From contig NZ_QUHC01000001.1 of the NCBI RefSeq assembly GCF_003479425.1, positions 124,001-188,000 on the forward strand: a stretch of DNA of 64,000 bases, written 5' to 3'. This DNA comes from Odoribacter sp. AF15-53 (lineage in GTDB: Bacteria > Bacteroidota > Bacteroidia > Bacteroidales > Marinifilaceae). Position 1 is the stretch's first letter, and each line of letters opens with the position of its first letter. Below the pieces are notes generated by a model. That model made no database searches. It was not told where the DNA came from and worked only from the letters and a program-made list of their open reading frames with translations. The position numbers were made by a program, and so were the translations under genes. Shown here one piece after another: positions 8,750-16,775 of the stretch.

Positions 8750-9706
8750 ATGGAATATTACTTGGTGGTAATGGCGTTACTGCTGGGAATGGAGTTGCTT
8801 TATTTCCGGGTGGCGGATCGGTTTAATATTATAGATAAACCGAACGAGCGGAGTTCTCACACGAGGGTCACGCTGAGAGGGGGCGGTATTATTTTTTACG
8901 TGGGAGCGTTGGTTTATTTCGTGGCGAGTGGTTGCAGTTTCCCTTGGTTTATGCTGGGATTGACGTTGATAGCGGTGGTTAGTTTCGTGGATGACGTGCG
9001 TTCTGTTCCCCAGAAGGTAAGGCTGGTATTTCATTTCGTGGCGATGTTGTTGATGTTTTACCAGTGGGGAATGATTGCCTTGCCGTGGTGGTACGTGGTG
9101 GTGGCTCTGGTGGTTTGCACGGGGATCATTAACGCTTATAATTTCATGGACGGGATTAACGGGATCACGGGAGGGTATAGTTTGGTGGTATTATGCGCGT
9201 TGGGATACGTGAATATGCAGGTTGTTCCTTTCGTGGACGAGGGTATGATCTACACGATGATTCTTGCCGTGGTGGTATTTAACGTGTTCAACTTTCGCCG
9301 AAAGGCCAAATGTTTTGCCGGGGATGTGGGTTCCGTGAGTATCGCTTTCGTGATCTTATTTTTGCTTGGAAAGTTGATGCTGGAAACGGGGGATTGGAGT
9401 TATATTATTTTCTTGGTGGTTTACGGGGTGGATAGCGTGTTGACGATTATTCACCGGTTGATGTTGCACGAGAATATCGGTTTGCCACACCGGAAGCACA
9501 TGTACCAGTTGATGGCAAACGAGTTGAAGATGCCGCATGTGGCAGTATCCTTGCTATACATGCTGGTACAGGGGGGAATTGTTGTGGTATACTTGGCTTT
9601 GCCTGATCTGCATTATGTTTGTTTGGGGGGAAGTGTCGTGGTATTGGGGTGTGGGTATGTGCTGTTTATGCGGAAGTATTTTCGGTTACACTTAAAGATT
9701 GTTTGA
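8750..9706 (+). CDS. WecA/MraY-family undecaprenyl-phosphate sugar-1-phosphate transferase
   Basis: 318 residues with about ten membrane segments. Polyprenyl-phosphate phosphoglycosyltransferase that starts repeat-unit synthesis by moving a HexNAc-1-phosphate from UDP to undecaprenyl phosphate. The family's catalytic motifs are visible: VSFVDDVRSV (DDxxS/D Mg-binding Asp pair), AYNFMDGINGI (NxxNxxDG), FAGDVGSVS and the late HRKHMYQ loop. It is the last gene of the first capsule operon; a hairpin terminator follows at 9752-9785. The second capsule operon has a different type of initiating enzyme (PglC-like at 24429), so the two loci likely start their chains with different sugars. Confidence 0.92.
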   Translation: MEYYLVVMALLLGMELLYFRVADRFNIIDKPNERSSHTRVTLRGGGIIFYVGALVYFVASGCSFPWFMLGLTLIAVVSFVDDVRSVPQKVRLVFHFVAMLLMFYQWGMIALPWWYVVVALVVCTGIINAYNFMDGINGITGGYSLVVLCALGYVNMQVVPFVDEGMIYTMILAVVVFNVFNFRRKAKCFAGDVGSVSIAFVILFLLGKLMLETGDWSYIIFLVVYGVDSVLTIIHRLMLHENIGLPHRKHMYQLMANELKMPHVAVSLLYMLVQGGIVVVYLALPDLHYVCLGGSVVVLGCGYVLFMRKYFRLHLKIV

Positions 9707-9751
9707 TGATTTAGTGATCGTTGATTTGTTTGCGATTTGAAAATAGATAGT

Positions 9752-9785
9752 ATGCCTCGGGGAAACCCGGGGCATTGTTATTTTC
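9752..9785 (+). terminator. Rho-independent terminator of the first capsule operon
   Basis: A 10-bp stem (9752-9761 with 9766-9775, one T-G wobble) closed by a GAAA loop and followed by a T-rich tract lies 45 bases after the WecA-like gene. It would separate the first capsule operon from the DUF6266 unit. Confidence 0.8.
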
Positions 9786-10111
9786 ACGGGTGTTATTTCA
9801 GAGAAAATCGGATGTTGTATTGTTTCCAGGTTATATGGTTGTTTTGCAACAGTCGTAAGATTTACGGGTGTTGAAGAGGGGTGAGATGATGCCGGTATTC
9901 GAGCGATTTGAAAAGATTTGAAAAATAGTTGCTAAAATATTTGGAAATCCGGTATTTTTGATTATATATTTGTGACATCGAAACTTTACACGATGTTTTA
10001 AAGAAACAGCGACATCGTATCAACCATTCCTTCAAATGGGAATGCATCCAGGGAGTTCAAGGTAATCCCATTTTACAGTTAATCCTATTGTTTTATTTAA
10101 AATTTGAAATT
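9786..10111. other. Regulatory spacer between first capsule operon and DUF6266 unit
   Basis: About 330 bases without a convincing gene. It holds a good Bacteroidales promoter (9940-9972). After it come three copies of a 6-mer in alternating orientation: ACATCG at 9975-9980, CGATGT at 9991-9996 and ACATCG at 10012-10017. The first two can form a hairpin around the likely transcription start. A small ORF on the minus strand (9862-10047) shows no sign of being real. Confidence 0.5.
9940..9972 (+). promoter_or_regulatory. Bacteroidales-type promoter for the DUF6266 gene
   Basis: TTTG at 9940-9943, a 21-base spacer, then TATATTTG at 9965-9972, matching the -33/-7 consensus TTTG...TAnnTTTG. Transcription would start near 9980, about 130 bases before the gene. 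Confidence 0.65.
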
Positions 10112-10750
10112 ATGGCAATTCATGATTCTGTTTTGTTGGGTGCGATGTCTCAATCAGTTGATAACCTTACGATGTGCGTGTGTCGTAAACTTCGTATCGT
10201 GCGGCATAAGCCCAAGCATGTTACTAATCCTAGAACCGACAAACAACGGACGCAACGGGCTAAAATGAAGGCGATCATCGAGGTGGCTCGGGCATTTGCT
10301 CCGGTGGCAAAGATCGGCTTCCCGGCTCAACCCGCGGGACAGACCGGGTATAACGGGTTTGTCTCGGCGAATTTGCAGGCCGTGACGGTAGATGAGAAGT
10401 TCGAGGGAATCGTAGATTATACTCAATTGGTATGTTCGGGGGATATGAAATTACGTACTCCGAAAGTGACCGTAACGATTGCAGGTAAAGTGGTTTCTTT
10501 CACGCAGGAAAGTCAAGATGCCAGTTCGCATGCTAGTCTGGATGATCAGGTGTATGCCGTGCTTTACGAAAAGGCATTGGATGAGGTGGAATTGGTGAAG
10601 TTGAGAGTGCGTGGGGAGAGCGGATCAACCAGTTTCACGTTACCGGAAGAATGGACGGCGGCTGAAGTTATGGTATATTCTTTTGCCACGACTGTTGCCG
10701 GGAGAAAGACCTCGAAAACGTTGGTGTTGACCGTGGAAAGCGGGGAATAA
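10112..10750 (+). CDS. DUF6266 family protein
   Basis: 212 residues from the ATG at 10112; an in-frame TTG at 10088 is a poor start. The order of features fits the Bacteroidota DUF6266 family, whose function is unknown: a short N-terminal stretch (MAIHDSVLLGAMSQSV), a basic segment with KQRTQRAKMKAIIEVARAF, a Gly-Phe-Asn rich middle (TGYNGFVSANLQAV) and a beta-rich C-terminal half. I assign the family from memory of its pattern, so it needs a profile search. There is no signal peptide or membrane segment. The gene has its own promoter and is followed after 15 bases by a small membrane protein gene with a strong AGGAGG ribosome site. It sits between two capsule operons and does not look like a polysaccharide gene. 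Confidence 0.65.
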   Translation: MAIHDSVLLGAMSQSVDNLTMCVCRKLRIVRHKPKHVTNPRTDKQRTQRAKMKAIIEVARAFAPVAKIGFPAQPAGQTGYNGFVSANLQAVTVDEKFEGIVDYTQLVCSGDMKLRTPKVTVTIAGKVVSFTQESQDASSHASLDDQVYAVLYEKALDEVELVKLRVRGESGSTSFTLPEEWTAAEVMVYSFATTVAGRKTSKTLVLTVESGE

Positions 10751-10765
10751 TAGGAGGGAGATGTT

Positions 10766-10948
10766 ATGAGTAAGGTGATTGTATTTATGTTGGGTTCATG
10801 CTCAACGTTTAGTATTCATATCGGATTGATGTACGTCAATTGGTGTGATATGTTGCTCGCTCATGCGGTGAGCCTGGTAGGGGGAGTTGTGAGTGCGGTG
10901 GTCGTGGCTTGGTTGCAGCAGAAATGGAAAGGGAAGTTTAAAATTTAG
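10766..10948 (+). CDS. Small hydrophobic membrane protein (60 residues)
   Basis: 60 residues with two likely membrane segments (about 3-25 and 28-50) and a basic end (QQKWKGKFKI), giving a hairpin topology with both ends inside. The ribosome site AGGAGG, 8 bases before the ATG, is one of the strongest in the window. No family recognised; the size and charged tail recall small holin-like or toxin-like proteins, but nothing in the sequence decides this. It is cotranscribed with the DUF6266 gene and closed by the terminator at 10968-11009. Confidence 0.6.
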   Translation: MSKVIVFMLGSCSTFSIHIGLMYVNWCDMLLAHAVSLVGGVVSAVVVAWLQQKWKGKFKI

Positions 10949-10967
10949 AATTTAAAAGGGTTTTGTG

Positions 10968-11009
10968 GGAGTGGTAAAAGTATTGTAAGCTTTTGCCACT
11001 CCTTTTTTT
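10968..11009 (+). terminator. Rho-independent terminator after the DUF6266 unit
   Basis: A 13-bp stem (10968-10980 with 10990-11002, one U-G wobble), a 9-base loop, then seven T residues at 11003-11009. It insulates the second capsule operon from transcription coming from the left. Confidence 0.92.
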
Positions 11010-11527
11010 GTTCTCAGAGGGAGGACGAGATTTGGGGGTGGCGATTTCGGGTAGATAAGATGAGTTGAATTATGAATCTCGTATATTGTCTTGCTTGATA
11101 TTTGTGATATATACAAATCAATAGAATAGTGCTTGTGGAAATGTCCAAATAAAGATATGATTTGTTAATAATTGTGTTTTTAGAAATCTCCAAAAAGATA
11201 AATACTCTTTAAAAGTCACTGTTTTACAGGCTTCTCAAGATACTTTTGTAGCGCTAAAAACAATGTGAAATAGGGCTTTTTAGATCGTGTGTGTCTAGAA
11301 AACGTGTAGTGCGAATTTGTTTCATAAGAGATTAATTGGGGACAGCTCTCCCTCAAAGACAGTTTTCACAAGTTGTACCTGTTTAAGGATGGCGTGTGAA
11401 ACACATGGAAAAAAATATTAGTTCCTGATAAAAAGGTTAGTGCGCGAAGCGCATCCGGACGATAACAACGGATTAATATAAACTATGAAATAACCATGAG
11501 AGCCTTTTCTGATTTATATACCTAAAT
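11010..11527 (+). other. Long untranslated leader region of the second capsule operon
   Basis: 518 bases without a gene between the terminator and upxY. A -7 match lies at 11241-11248, which would give a leader of about 270 bases. The leader contains a 7-bp inverted repeat (11364-11370 with 11395-11401) and a compact GC-rich hairpin TGCGC-GAA-GCGCA (11441-11453). In Bacteroides capsule loci the leader between promoter and upxY is where early termination is overcome by UpxY, so these structures are candidate pause or antitermination sites. I looked for inverted repeats flanking the promoter, as in Mpi-invertible capsule promoters, and saw none. Confidence 0.55.
11241..11248 (+). promoter_or_regulatory. 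Candidate -7 element for the second capsule operon
   Basis: TACTTTTG matches TAnnTTTG exactly. The -33 half is poor: a TTTT run lies 15 bases upstream, closer than usual. Of the sequences I checked between the terminator and upxY this was the best -7 match. Confidence 0.45.
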
Positions 11528-12052
11528 ATGCTTGATAAAGAGACTAGATTATACTGGTACGCTGCATATACGAAAATTAATCAAGAATTAATCATTAAAA
11601 AAAGATTGGACGCCTTGGGGGTGGAGAACTATCTGGCAATGCGGGAAGAACTTCGGGAAATCCCTGACGGGCGAAAAAAAGTTCGGGTGATATTGATTCC
11701 GCACTTGATATTTATCAGGACGGATCAGTTGACGTCTTTTTCGTTGATTAATGAACATGGGTTGAATATTGTATATCTGAAAGATAGTGAGACTCGTCAC
11801 TCTTTAGTGGTTCCTGATAGGCAAATGCAAGATTTTATGTTTCTACTCGACTTTTCGGAGGGTACGGTTGAAGTTCTCAACAAAGAGTTGAAAAGTGGCG
11901 ATCGGGTTCGAATTATCAAGGGGCCCTTGATGGGACTGGAAGGAGAATTGTTACGGGTTAAGGGACATAAAAGGGTGATCGTGAGATTGGAAGGTGTAAT
12001 TTCTATAGCAACTTCATATATACCGGGAACTTTCTTGGAAAAAATAGGATAG
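11528..12052 (+). CDS. upxY: UpxY-family transcription antiterminator
   Basis: 174 residues, NusG-like. Residues 5-105 form the NGN domain, starting with the typical LYWYAAYTKINQELIIKKRLD (Trp-Tyr-x2-Tyr, then basic helix), and residues 115-170 form a KOW domain with SGDRVRIIKGPLMGLEGEL. Proteins of this family are the first gene of Bacteroides capsule operons and let RNA polymerase read through the long leader and the rest of their own operon. This fits the 270-base leader before it and the 27 kb of capsule genes behind it. The stop codon abuts the start of the next gene. Confidence 0.95.
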   Translation: MLDKETRLYWYAAYTKINQELIIKKRLDALGVENYLAMREELREIPDGRKKVRVILIPHLIFIRTDQLTSFSLINEHGLNIVYLKDSETRHSLVVPDRQMQDFMFLLDFSEGTVEVLNKELKSGDRVRIIKGPLMGLEGELLRVKGHKRVIVRLEGVISIATSYIPGTFLEKIG

Positions 12053-12054
12053 TG

Positions 12055-12741
12055 ATGGAGACAAATATTTTTAATGGTTTGTATAAAAGGATATGGAGTA
12101 TGCGGGTAACTGATTTTCCTCCCGCGGCTTTATCCGGTTTATTGCATGGTTATCTTTCGATCTACTCGATGGTACGGGTCAACCCTTGGTTGGAAGAAGA
12201 ATATAATACTCTTGGAGAGATTTATGACCGTATCCGGGAAATCGGAAGAGTGTTGAGTAATCTCGTGAAAGATCCCTCTATTCATGTGGAAGAACGGGTT
12301 GGGTACGTGGCCGATCTGATGGATTGTTATCTGGTGTATTCCGATATGAAATACGTCAATACGGCTTTGGATGCGGCTTATGAGATTTTGTCCTTGGAAA
12401 ATAACGGGAAGGAGAAGGAGGCTTGTCGTACTCCGGAAATGTGCCGGATGTTGTGTAGTTGCTATTATTTCACGAACGAGGAAGAGTGTGCTCGGTTGGC
12501 CGGGGAATTAGTGAAAGAATGGAAAAGTGAGAGGAGAATGATTCCCGTGGAGATAGAATGGAGATGGGTACGGGCTCTTGAGTTTTATAATAACACGATG
12601 GGGTATGAGAAGTTTTCTAATTCACAGATTCTGCCTTTCTGGGAGAATATTCCCGAAATAATTTCCGAGGATTCGAGTCTGTTAACTCTGTATTTTGACA
12701 TCTTGTCGGCCGAGGTATATGAAAAAATGCGATCAAGGTAG
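12055..12741 (+). CDS. Unrecognised helical protein in the upxZ position
   Basis: 228 residues from the ATG at 12055; a GTG at 12052 overlapping the upxY stop is possible. I do not recognise a family. The protein looks all-helical and soluble, with several Cys (CRMLCSCYYFTNEEEC near residue 130-150) and spacing suggestive of TPR-like helix pairs in the second half. In Bacteroides fragilis the gene directly after upxY is upxZ, which makes a roughly 160-residue inhibitor of other loci's UpxY. This one holds that position and is coupled to upxY, but it is longer and I cannot see UpxZ similarity by eye. A regulatory role in capsule choice is inference from position. Confidence 0.7.
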   Translation: METNIFNGLYKRIWSMRVTDFPPAALSGLLHGYLSIYSMVRVNPWLEEEYNTLGEIYDRIREIGRVLSNLVKDPSIHVEERVGYVADLMDCYLVYSDMKYVNTALDAAYEILSLENNGKEKEACRTPEMCRMLCSCYYFTNEEECARLAGELVKEWKSERRMIPVEIEWRWVRALEFYNNTMGYEKFSNSQILPFWENIPEIISEDSSLLTLYFDILSAEVYEKMRSR

Positions 12742-12792
12742 ATTTGTAAATAATTTATTTCGTAAATGATAAATAATTAGAGCGTTAATAAT

Positions 12793-14103
12793 ATGAAAAT
12801 TGCAATCGTCGGAACCGGGTATGTCGGTCTGGTTTCAGGAACATGTTTTTCAGAAATGGGGGTGGATGTGACTTGTGTGGATATTGATCAAAAGAAGATA
12901 CACGAGTTACAAAGAGGTGTTATTCCAATTTATGAACCGGGTCTGGAAGATATGGTTTATAAGAATATAAAGGCGGGAAGACTTCATTTTATAACTGATA
13001 TAACAGACGTGTTGAATGACGTTGATGTAGTATTTAGTGCGGTGGGAACTCCCCCGGACGAGGATGGAAGTGCAGATTTACGTTACGTGTTGGAGGTGGC
13101 CAGGACGGTGGGGAAAAACCTGAATAAGTATGTTTTGTTCGTGACGAAAAGTACGGTACCGGTGGGAACAGTGCGGAAGGTTCAAGAGACCATACGTGAA
13201 GAGATTGATAAACGGAATGTGAATGTCGAGTTTGATGTGGCAAGTAACCCGGAGTTTCTGAAAGAGGGTGCTGCTGTTGACGATTTCATGCGACCGGATC
13301 GTGTTGTCGTGGGAGTGAGCAGTAATAGGGCGAGGGAGATCATGACCCGGCTTTATCGTCCGTTTATGTTGACGAACGACCGGATGATTTTTACTGATAT
13401 CCCGTCTGCCGAGATGATCAAGTATGCTGCAAATTCGATGTTGGCTACTCGCATTAGTTTTATGAATGATATTGCTAATTTGTGCGAGCTAGTCGGTGCC
13501 GATGTGAATATGGTGCGCAAGGGGATAGGTAGTGATAGTCGTATCGGGGCGAAATTTTTGTATCCGGGGTGTGGCTATGGAGGAAGTTGTTTCCCTAAAG
13601 ACGTGAAAGCTTTGATCAAGACCGCGGAACAAAACGGATATGATATGCACGTGTTACAAGCCGTGGAAGTTGTGAATGAAAAGCAGAAAAGATTATTGTT
13701 CGATAAACTGAGTTCCCATTTCAATGGCGATTTAAGGGGTAAAACTATTGCCATGTGGGGGCTGTCTTTTAAACCGGAAACGGATGATATGCGGGAGGCG
13801 CCGGCATTGGTACTGATTGATCTGTTGTTGAATGCGGGTTGTAATATTTGTGTTTATGATCCTATCGCCATGGATGAATGCAGGCTTCGGGTCGGGAATC
13901 TTGTCACTTATTGTAAAAATATGTATGAAGCAGTTGTTGATGCGGATGCGTTGTTACTGGTAACGGAGTGGAAAGAATTCAGGGTTCCGAGTTGGAAAGT
14001 ATTGACAAAAACCATGAAACAACCTGTTATTATGGATGGTCGGAATATTTACGATCGGAGAGAGATGGGTGAATTGAATTTTGAATATTATTGTATAGGT
14101 TAA
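12793..14103 (+). CDS. ugd: UDP-glucose 6-dehydrogenase
   Basis: 436 residues. Oxidises UDP-glucose to UDP-glucuronate with two NAD+. The Rossmann motif GTGYVGLVSG, the VTKSTVPVGT and SNPEFLKEG blocks and the active-site motif GCGYGGSCFPKD with catalytic Cys266 are present; a second Rossmann-like domain follows (LRGKTIAMWGLSFKPETDD). Length is normal. It is the first enzyme gene after the upxY pair. A uronic acid donor is notable here because the next genes encode a saccharopine-dehydrogenase-like enzyme and ATP-grasp ligases that could amidate the uronic acid carboxyl group. Confidence 0.97.
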   Translation: MKIAIVGTGYVGLVSGTCFSEMGVDVTCVDIDQKKIHELQRGVIPIYEPGLEDMVYKNIKAGRLHFITDITDVLNDVDVVFSAVGTPPDEDGSADLRYVLEVARTVGKNLNKYVLFVTKSTVPVGTVRKVQETIREEIDKRNVNVEFDVASNPEFLKEGAAVDDFMRPDRVVVGVSSNRAREIMTRLYRPFMLTNDRMIFTDIPSAEMIKYAANSMLATRISFMNDIANLCELVGADVNMVRKGIGSDSRIGAKFLYPGCGYGGSCFPKDVKALIKTAEQNGYDMHVLQAVEVVNEKQKRLLFDKLSSHFNGDLRGKTIAMWGLSFKPETDDMREAPALVLIDLLLNAGCNICVYDPIAMDECRLRVGNLVTYCKNMYEAVVDADALLLVTEWKEFRVPSWKVLTKTMKQPVIMDGRNIYDRREMGELNFEYYCIG

Positions 14104-14105
14104 AG

Positions 14106-15320
14106 ATGAAAATAGGTATTATAAAGGAAACTAAAGTTCCTGAGGATAATCGGGTGGCCTTGACTCCGGATGAAATTGTTACTTTACAGCAGCAATTTCC
14201 GGCTTGCGAGATTGTTGTGCAAAGGAGTGATATACGAGCGTATACAGATGAAGAGTATGCATGTAAGGGGATAAAACTTGTAGAGCGTGTGGATGATTGT
14301 GATGTCCTGTTTGGGATTAAAGAGGCTGATATAGAGTCTTTAATTCCGGATAAGCATTATTTCTTTTTCGGACATATCGCGAAAAAGCAACCTTATAATC
14401 GGTCATTGATAAAAAAAATGATGGCTTTGGGTATTACCTTTACGGATTACGAGTATCTGGTTGACGAATGTAACGTACGATTGTGTGCTTTTGGTTGGTG
14501 GGCTGGTGTTGTAGGTGTTTATAATACGCTACGGGCTTATGGGATTCGGTATAAGCAATTTGAATTACCGGAACCAGACCGGAAATTTACGCTTGATTAT
14601 ATGTTGAAAACGGTCAAGGGGTGTAAGTTTTCAGATTTGAAGATTATATTAACGGGTAATGGAAAAGTTTCACGCGGGGTTCAGTATTTTCTGGATAATG
14701 TTGGAGCAAAAAGAGTTGAATCTCACGACTTTTTAGTTTTGGATGAAGTTGATTCTATTGTATACACCGTATTGGAATTGCCGGATTTGGTAAATTTAAA
14801 AGATCAAAAGGGGGAGTTTGACAGGAATCTGTTTCATGCACAACCGGATGCTTATGAAAGTAATTTCTTGACTTATGCAAAAACGGGTAATGTTTTTATC
14901 TCCAGTCATTTCTGGGGAGAGTGTGATCCGGTGTATTTGTCTCAGGCTGATTTGAAAAATCCGAATGTTAAAATAAAAATTATCGGTGATATAACTTGTG
15001 ATATTCAGGGATCGATTCATTCTACTGTAAGAGCAACAACGCATGCGAATCCGTTTTATGATTATAATCCGGAGACCGGATTGGAAGAAACGGCTTTTTC
15101 GTCAGACGATAATATAACAGTTATGGCTGTTGATACTTTGCCTAACGCTTTAGCATTGGATACGAGTGCTTTTTTTGGAGAAGCACTTATAAAACACGTA
15201 TTCGGGGATATTCTCCAAGGGAATATGGAGGGAAGCAAGGTTATAGAAAGAGCGACAATTTTGAAGGAGGGGCATCTTACGGAACGGTTTAGTTATTTGG
15301 AAGATTACGCCTTAAATTAA
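14106..15320 (+). CDS. Saccharopine dehydrogenase (lysine-forming)-like / alanine dehydrogenase-family oxidoreductase
   Basis: 404 residues from the ATG at 14106, three bases after ugd. The N-terminal AlaDH/PNT domain begins KIGIIKETKVPEDNRVALTPDE. The central FFFGHIAKKQ, TFTDYEYL and LCAFGWWAGVVG blocks match the FAHCYKxQ/DLEFL/AAFGxYAG pattern that I associate with Lys1-type saccharopine dehydrogenases. A nucleotide-binding stretch (LKIILTGNGKVSRGVQ) and the IIGDITCDIQGSI block follow. Such enzymes interconvert lysine plus 2-oxoglutarate and saccharopine, an opine. Bacteroidales do not need this for lysine synthesis, and the gene is inside a capsule operon next to ugd and ATP-grasp genes. 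I infer that it makes or modifies an amino acid or opine for the polysaccharide. True substrates are unknown. Confidence 0.75.
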   Translation: MKIGIIKETKVPEDNRVALTPDEIVTLQQQFPACEIVVQRSDIRAYTDEEYACKGIKLVERVDDCDVLFGIKEADIESLIPDKHYFFFGHIAKKQPYNRSLIKKMMALGITFTDYEYLVDECNVRLCAFGWWAGVVGVYNTLRAYGIRYKQFELPEPDRKFTLDYMLKTVKGCKFSDLKIILTGNGKVSRGVQYFLDNVGAKRVESHDFLVLDEVDSIVYTVLELPDLVNLKDQKGEFDRNLFHAQPDAYESNFLTYAKTGNVFISSHFWGECDPVYLSQADLKNPNVKIKIIGDITCDIQGSIHSTVRATTHANPFYDYNPETGLEETAFSSDDNITVMAVDTLPNALALDTSAFFGEALIKHVFGDILQGNMEGSKVIERATILKEGHLTERFSYLEDYALN

Positions 15321-15323
15321 GTA

Positions 15324-16775
15324 ATGACAGGAACTTTAGCCCAGCGGACAATATCGGGAATGCTATGGAATTCCTTGCAGCGATTTGGAACACTTAGTAT
15401 TTCATTTCTTGTAAATCTAGTGCTTGCCAGATTATTGTCTCCGGAGGATTTTGGTTGCATTGGTATGTTGATGGTTTTCATTGCGGTAGCCAATGCTTTT
15501 ATTGATGGCGGTTTTGGGGCAGCATTGATACAGAAGAAGTTTCCCACGCAAGAAGATTATTCAACTGTTTTTTATTGGAATTTGGTTTTATCTGCCGTGT
15601 TGTTTATTACTTTATTCTTCGCGGCTCCTGCAATAGCCCGTTTTTATAAAATACCCTTGTTATGTGATGTTTTACGGGTGCAGAGCTCAATTCTTATATT
15701 GAATGCTTTTTATTTGGTGCCATCTAATATATTACGTAAAAAATTGGAATTTAAATCATTGGCCAAGGTAAGTATCGTTTCGTCATTGTTGAGTGCCGTA
15801 ATTGGGATCACGTTGGCTTTATGTGATTTTGGGGTTTGGAGTTTGGTTGCCAATATGTTTTTTTTGAGTTTATTCCAAGCTCTCTTTTTTTGGTTTTGGT
15901 ATGAATGGCGCCCCCTGTTTTTTTTTAGTTGGAAATCTTTTAAGGAGTTGTTTAGTTTCGGTAGTTTGATGTTGTTGTCGAGTGTTGTTGAAACGATCTA
16001 TGGAAATGTATCCTCGTTAATTATTGGTCGAGTTTATTCTGCCCGGGATCTGGGATTCTACACGCAGGCAAAAAAAGTCGAAATGGTGCCGACGAATAGT
16101 TTGGCGAATATTGTGAATTCCGTTACATTTCCAGTGTTTTCACAAGTTCAAGATGATCGGGAACAGTTGAGGTATTATGTCCAAAAGAATGTTAAATCGA
16201 TAACGTTTATTACTTTTCCCTTGATGGCGTTGTTGATTGTTGTCGCGCAACCCTTGTTCACGTTCCTGTTCACGGATAAATGGGATAGTGCCGTTCCTTA
16301 TTTTCAAATATTATGTGTTGTCGGGATGGTGGATACATTGAATTCTACGAATACAAATGTATTTAAATCTCTGGGGAAGAGTGGTATATTTTTTACGGTA
16401 CAATTAATAAAACGGAGCCTTGGAATCGTGTCCATACTAATCGGATTGCAGTATGGTATTTCGGGATTATTGTGGGGTATTACAATATCCGGTTATTTGA
16501 ATTTTTTTATCAATGCTTTTGTAACCGGGCGATTGATAAATTATGGTATTAAAGAACAAATGAGGGATGTCGGATTAAGTTATTTGTTGGCTTTGATAGC
16601 AGGTTGTGTTACTTTTTTCTTGTTCTCATTTGTCGAGTGGCATTATTTTATATCTCTGGTTGCGCAGGCGATTGTTTATGCGGTTGTTTATTTGGGAGGT
16701 GCCAGTGTGATGAAGTTGGAGGGGTATTCCATTTATCGGAAGATTTTAATTGATAGAATGAAGAAGGTCATATGA
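15324..16775 (+). CDS. wzx: Wzx-type lipid-linked oligosaccharide flippase (MOP superfamily)
   Basis: 483 residues with about 14 membrane segments. It begins LAQRTISGMLWNSLQRFGTLSISFLVNLVLARLL, the usual opening of MOP flippases of the RfbX/WzxC type, and has the LLSPEDFGCIGMLMVF segment of that branch. It moves completed undecaprenyl-linked repeat units across the inner membrane for polymerisation by Wzy (22258). The start is four bases after the previous stop and its end overlaps the first ATP-grasp gene by four bases (ATGA). Confidence 0.92.
   Translation: MTGTLAQRTISGMLWNSLQRFGTLSISFLVNLVLARLLSPEDFGCIGMLMVFIAVANAFIDGGFGAALIQKKFPTQEDYSTVFYWNLVLSAVLFITLFFAAPAIARFYKIPLLCDVLRVQSSILILNAFYLVPSNILRKKLEFKSLAKVSIVSSLLSAVIGITLALCDFGVWSLVANMFFLSLFQALFFWFWYEWRPLFFFSWKSFKELFSFGSLMLLSSVVETIYGNVSSLIIGRVYSARDLGFYTQAKKVEMVPTNSLANIVNSVTFPVFSQVQDDREQLRYYVQKNVKSITFITFPLMALLIVVAQPLFTFLFTDKWDSAVPYFQILCVVGMVDTLNSTNTNVFKSLGKSGIFFTVQLIKRSLGIVSILIGLQYGISGLLWGITISGYLNFFINAFVTGRLINYGIKEQMRDVGLSYLLALIAGCVTFFLFSFVEWHYFISLVAQAIVYAVVYLGGASVMKLEGYSIYRKILIDRMKKVI

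Noticed and set aside
9862..10047. Minus-strand 61-residue ORF before the DUF6266 gene
   Set aside because: It crosses a strong plus-strand promoter and repeat region and has no recognisable composition or ribosome site.
11010..11527. Possible Mpi-type invertible capsule promoter
   Set aside because: No matching inverted repeats of useful length flank the -7 element at 11241, and no recombinase gene is nearby.
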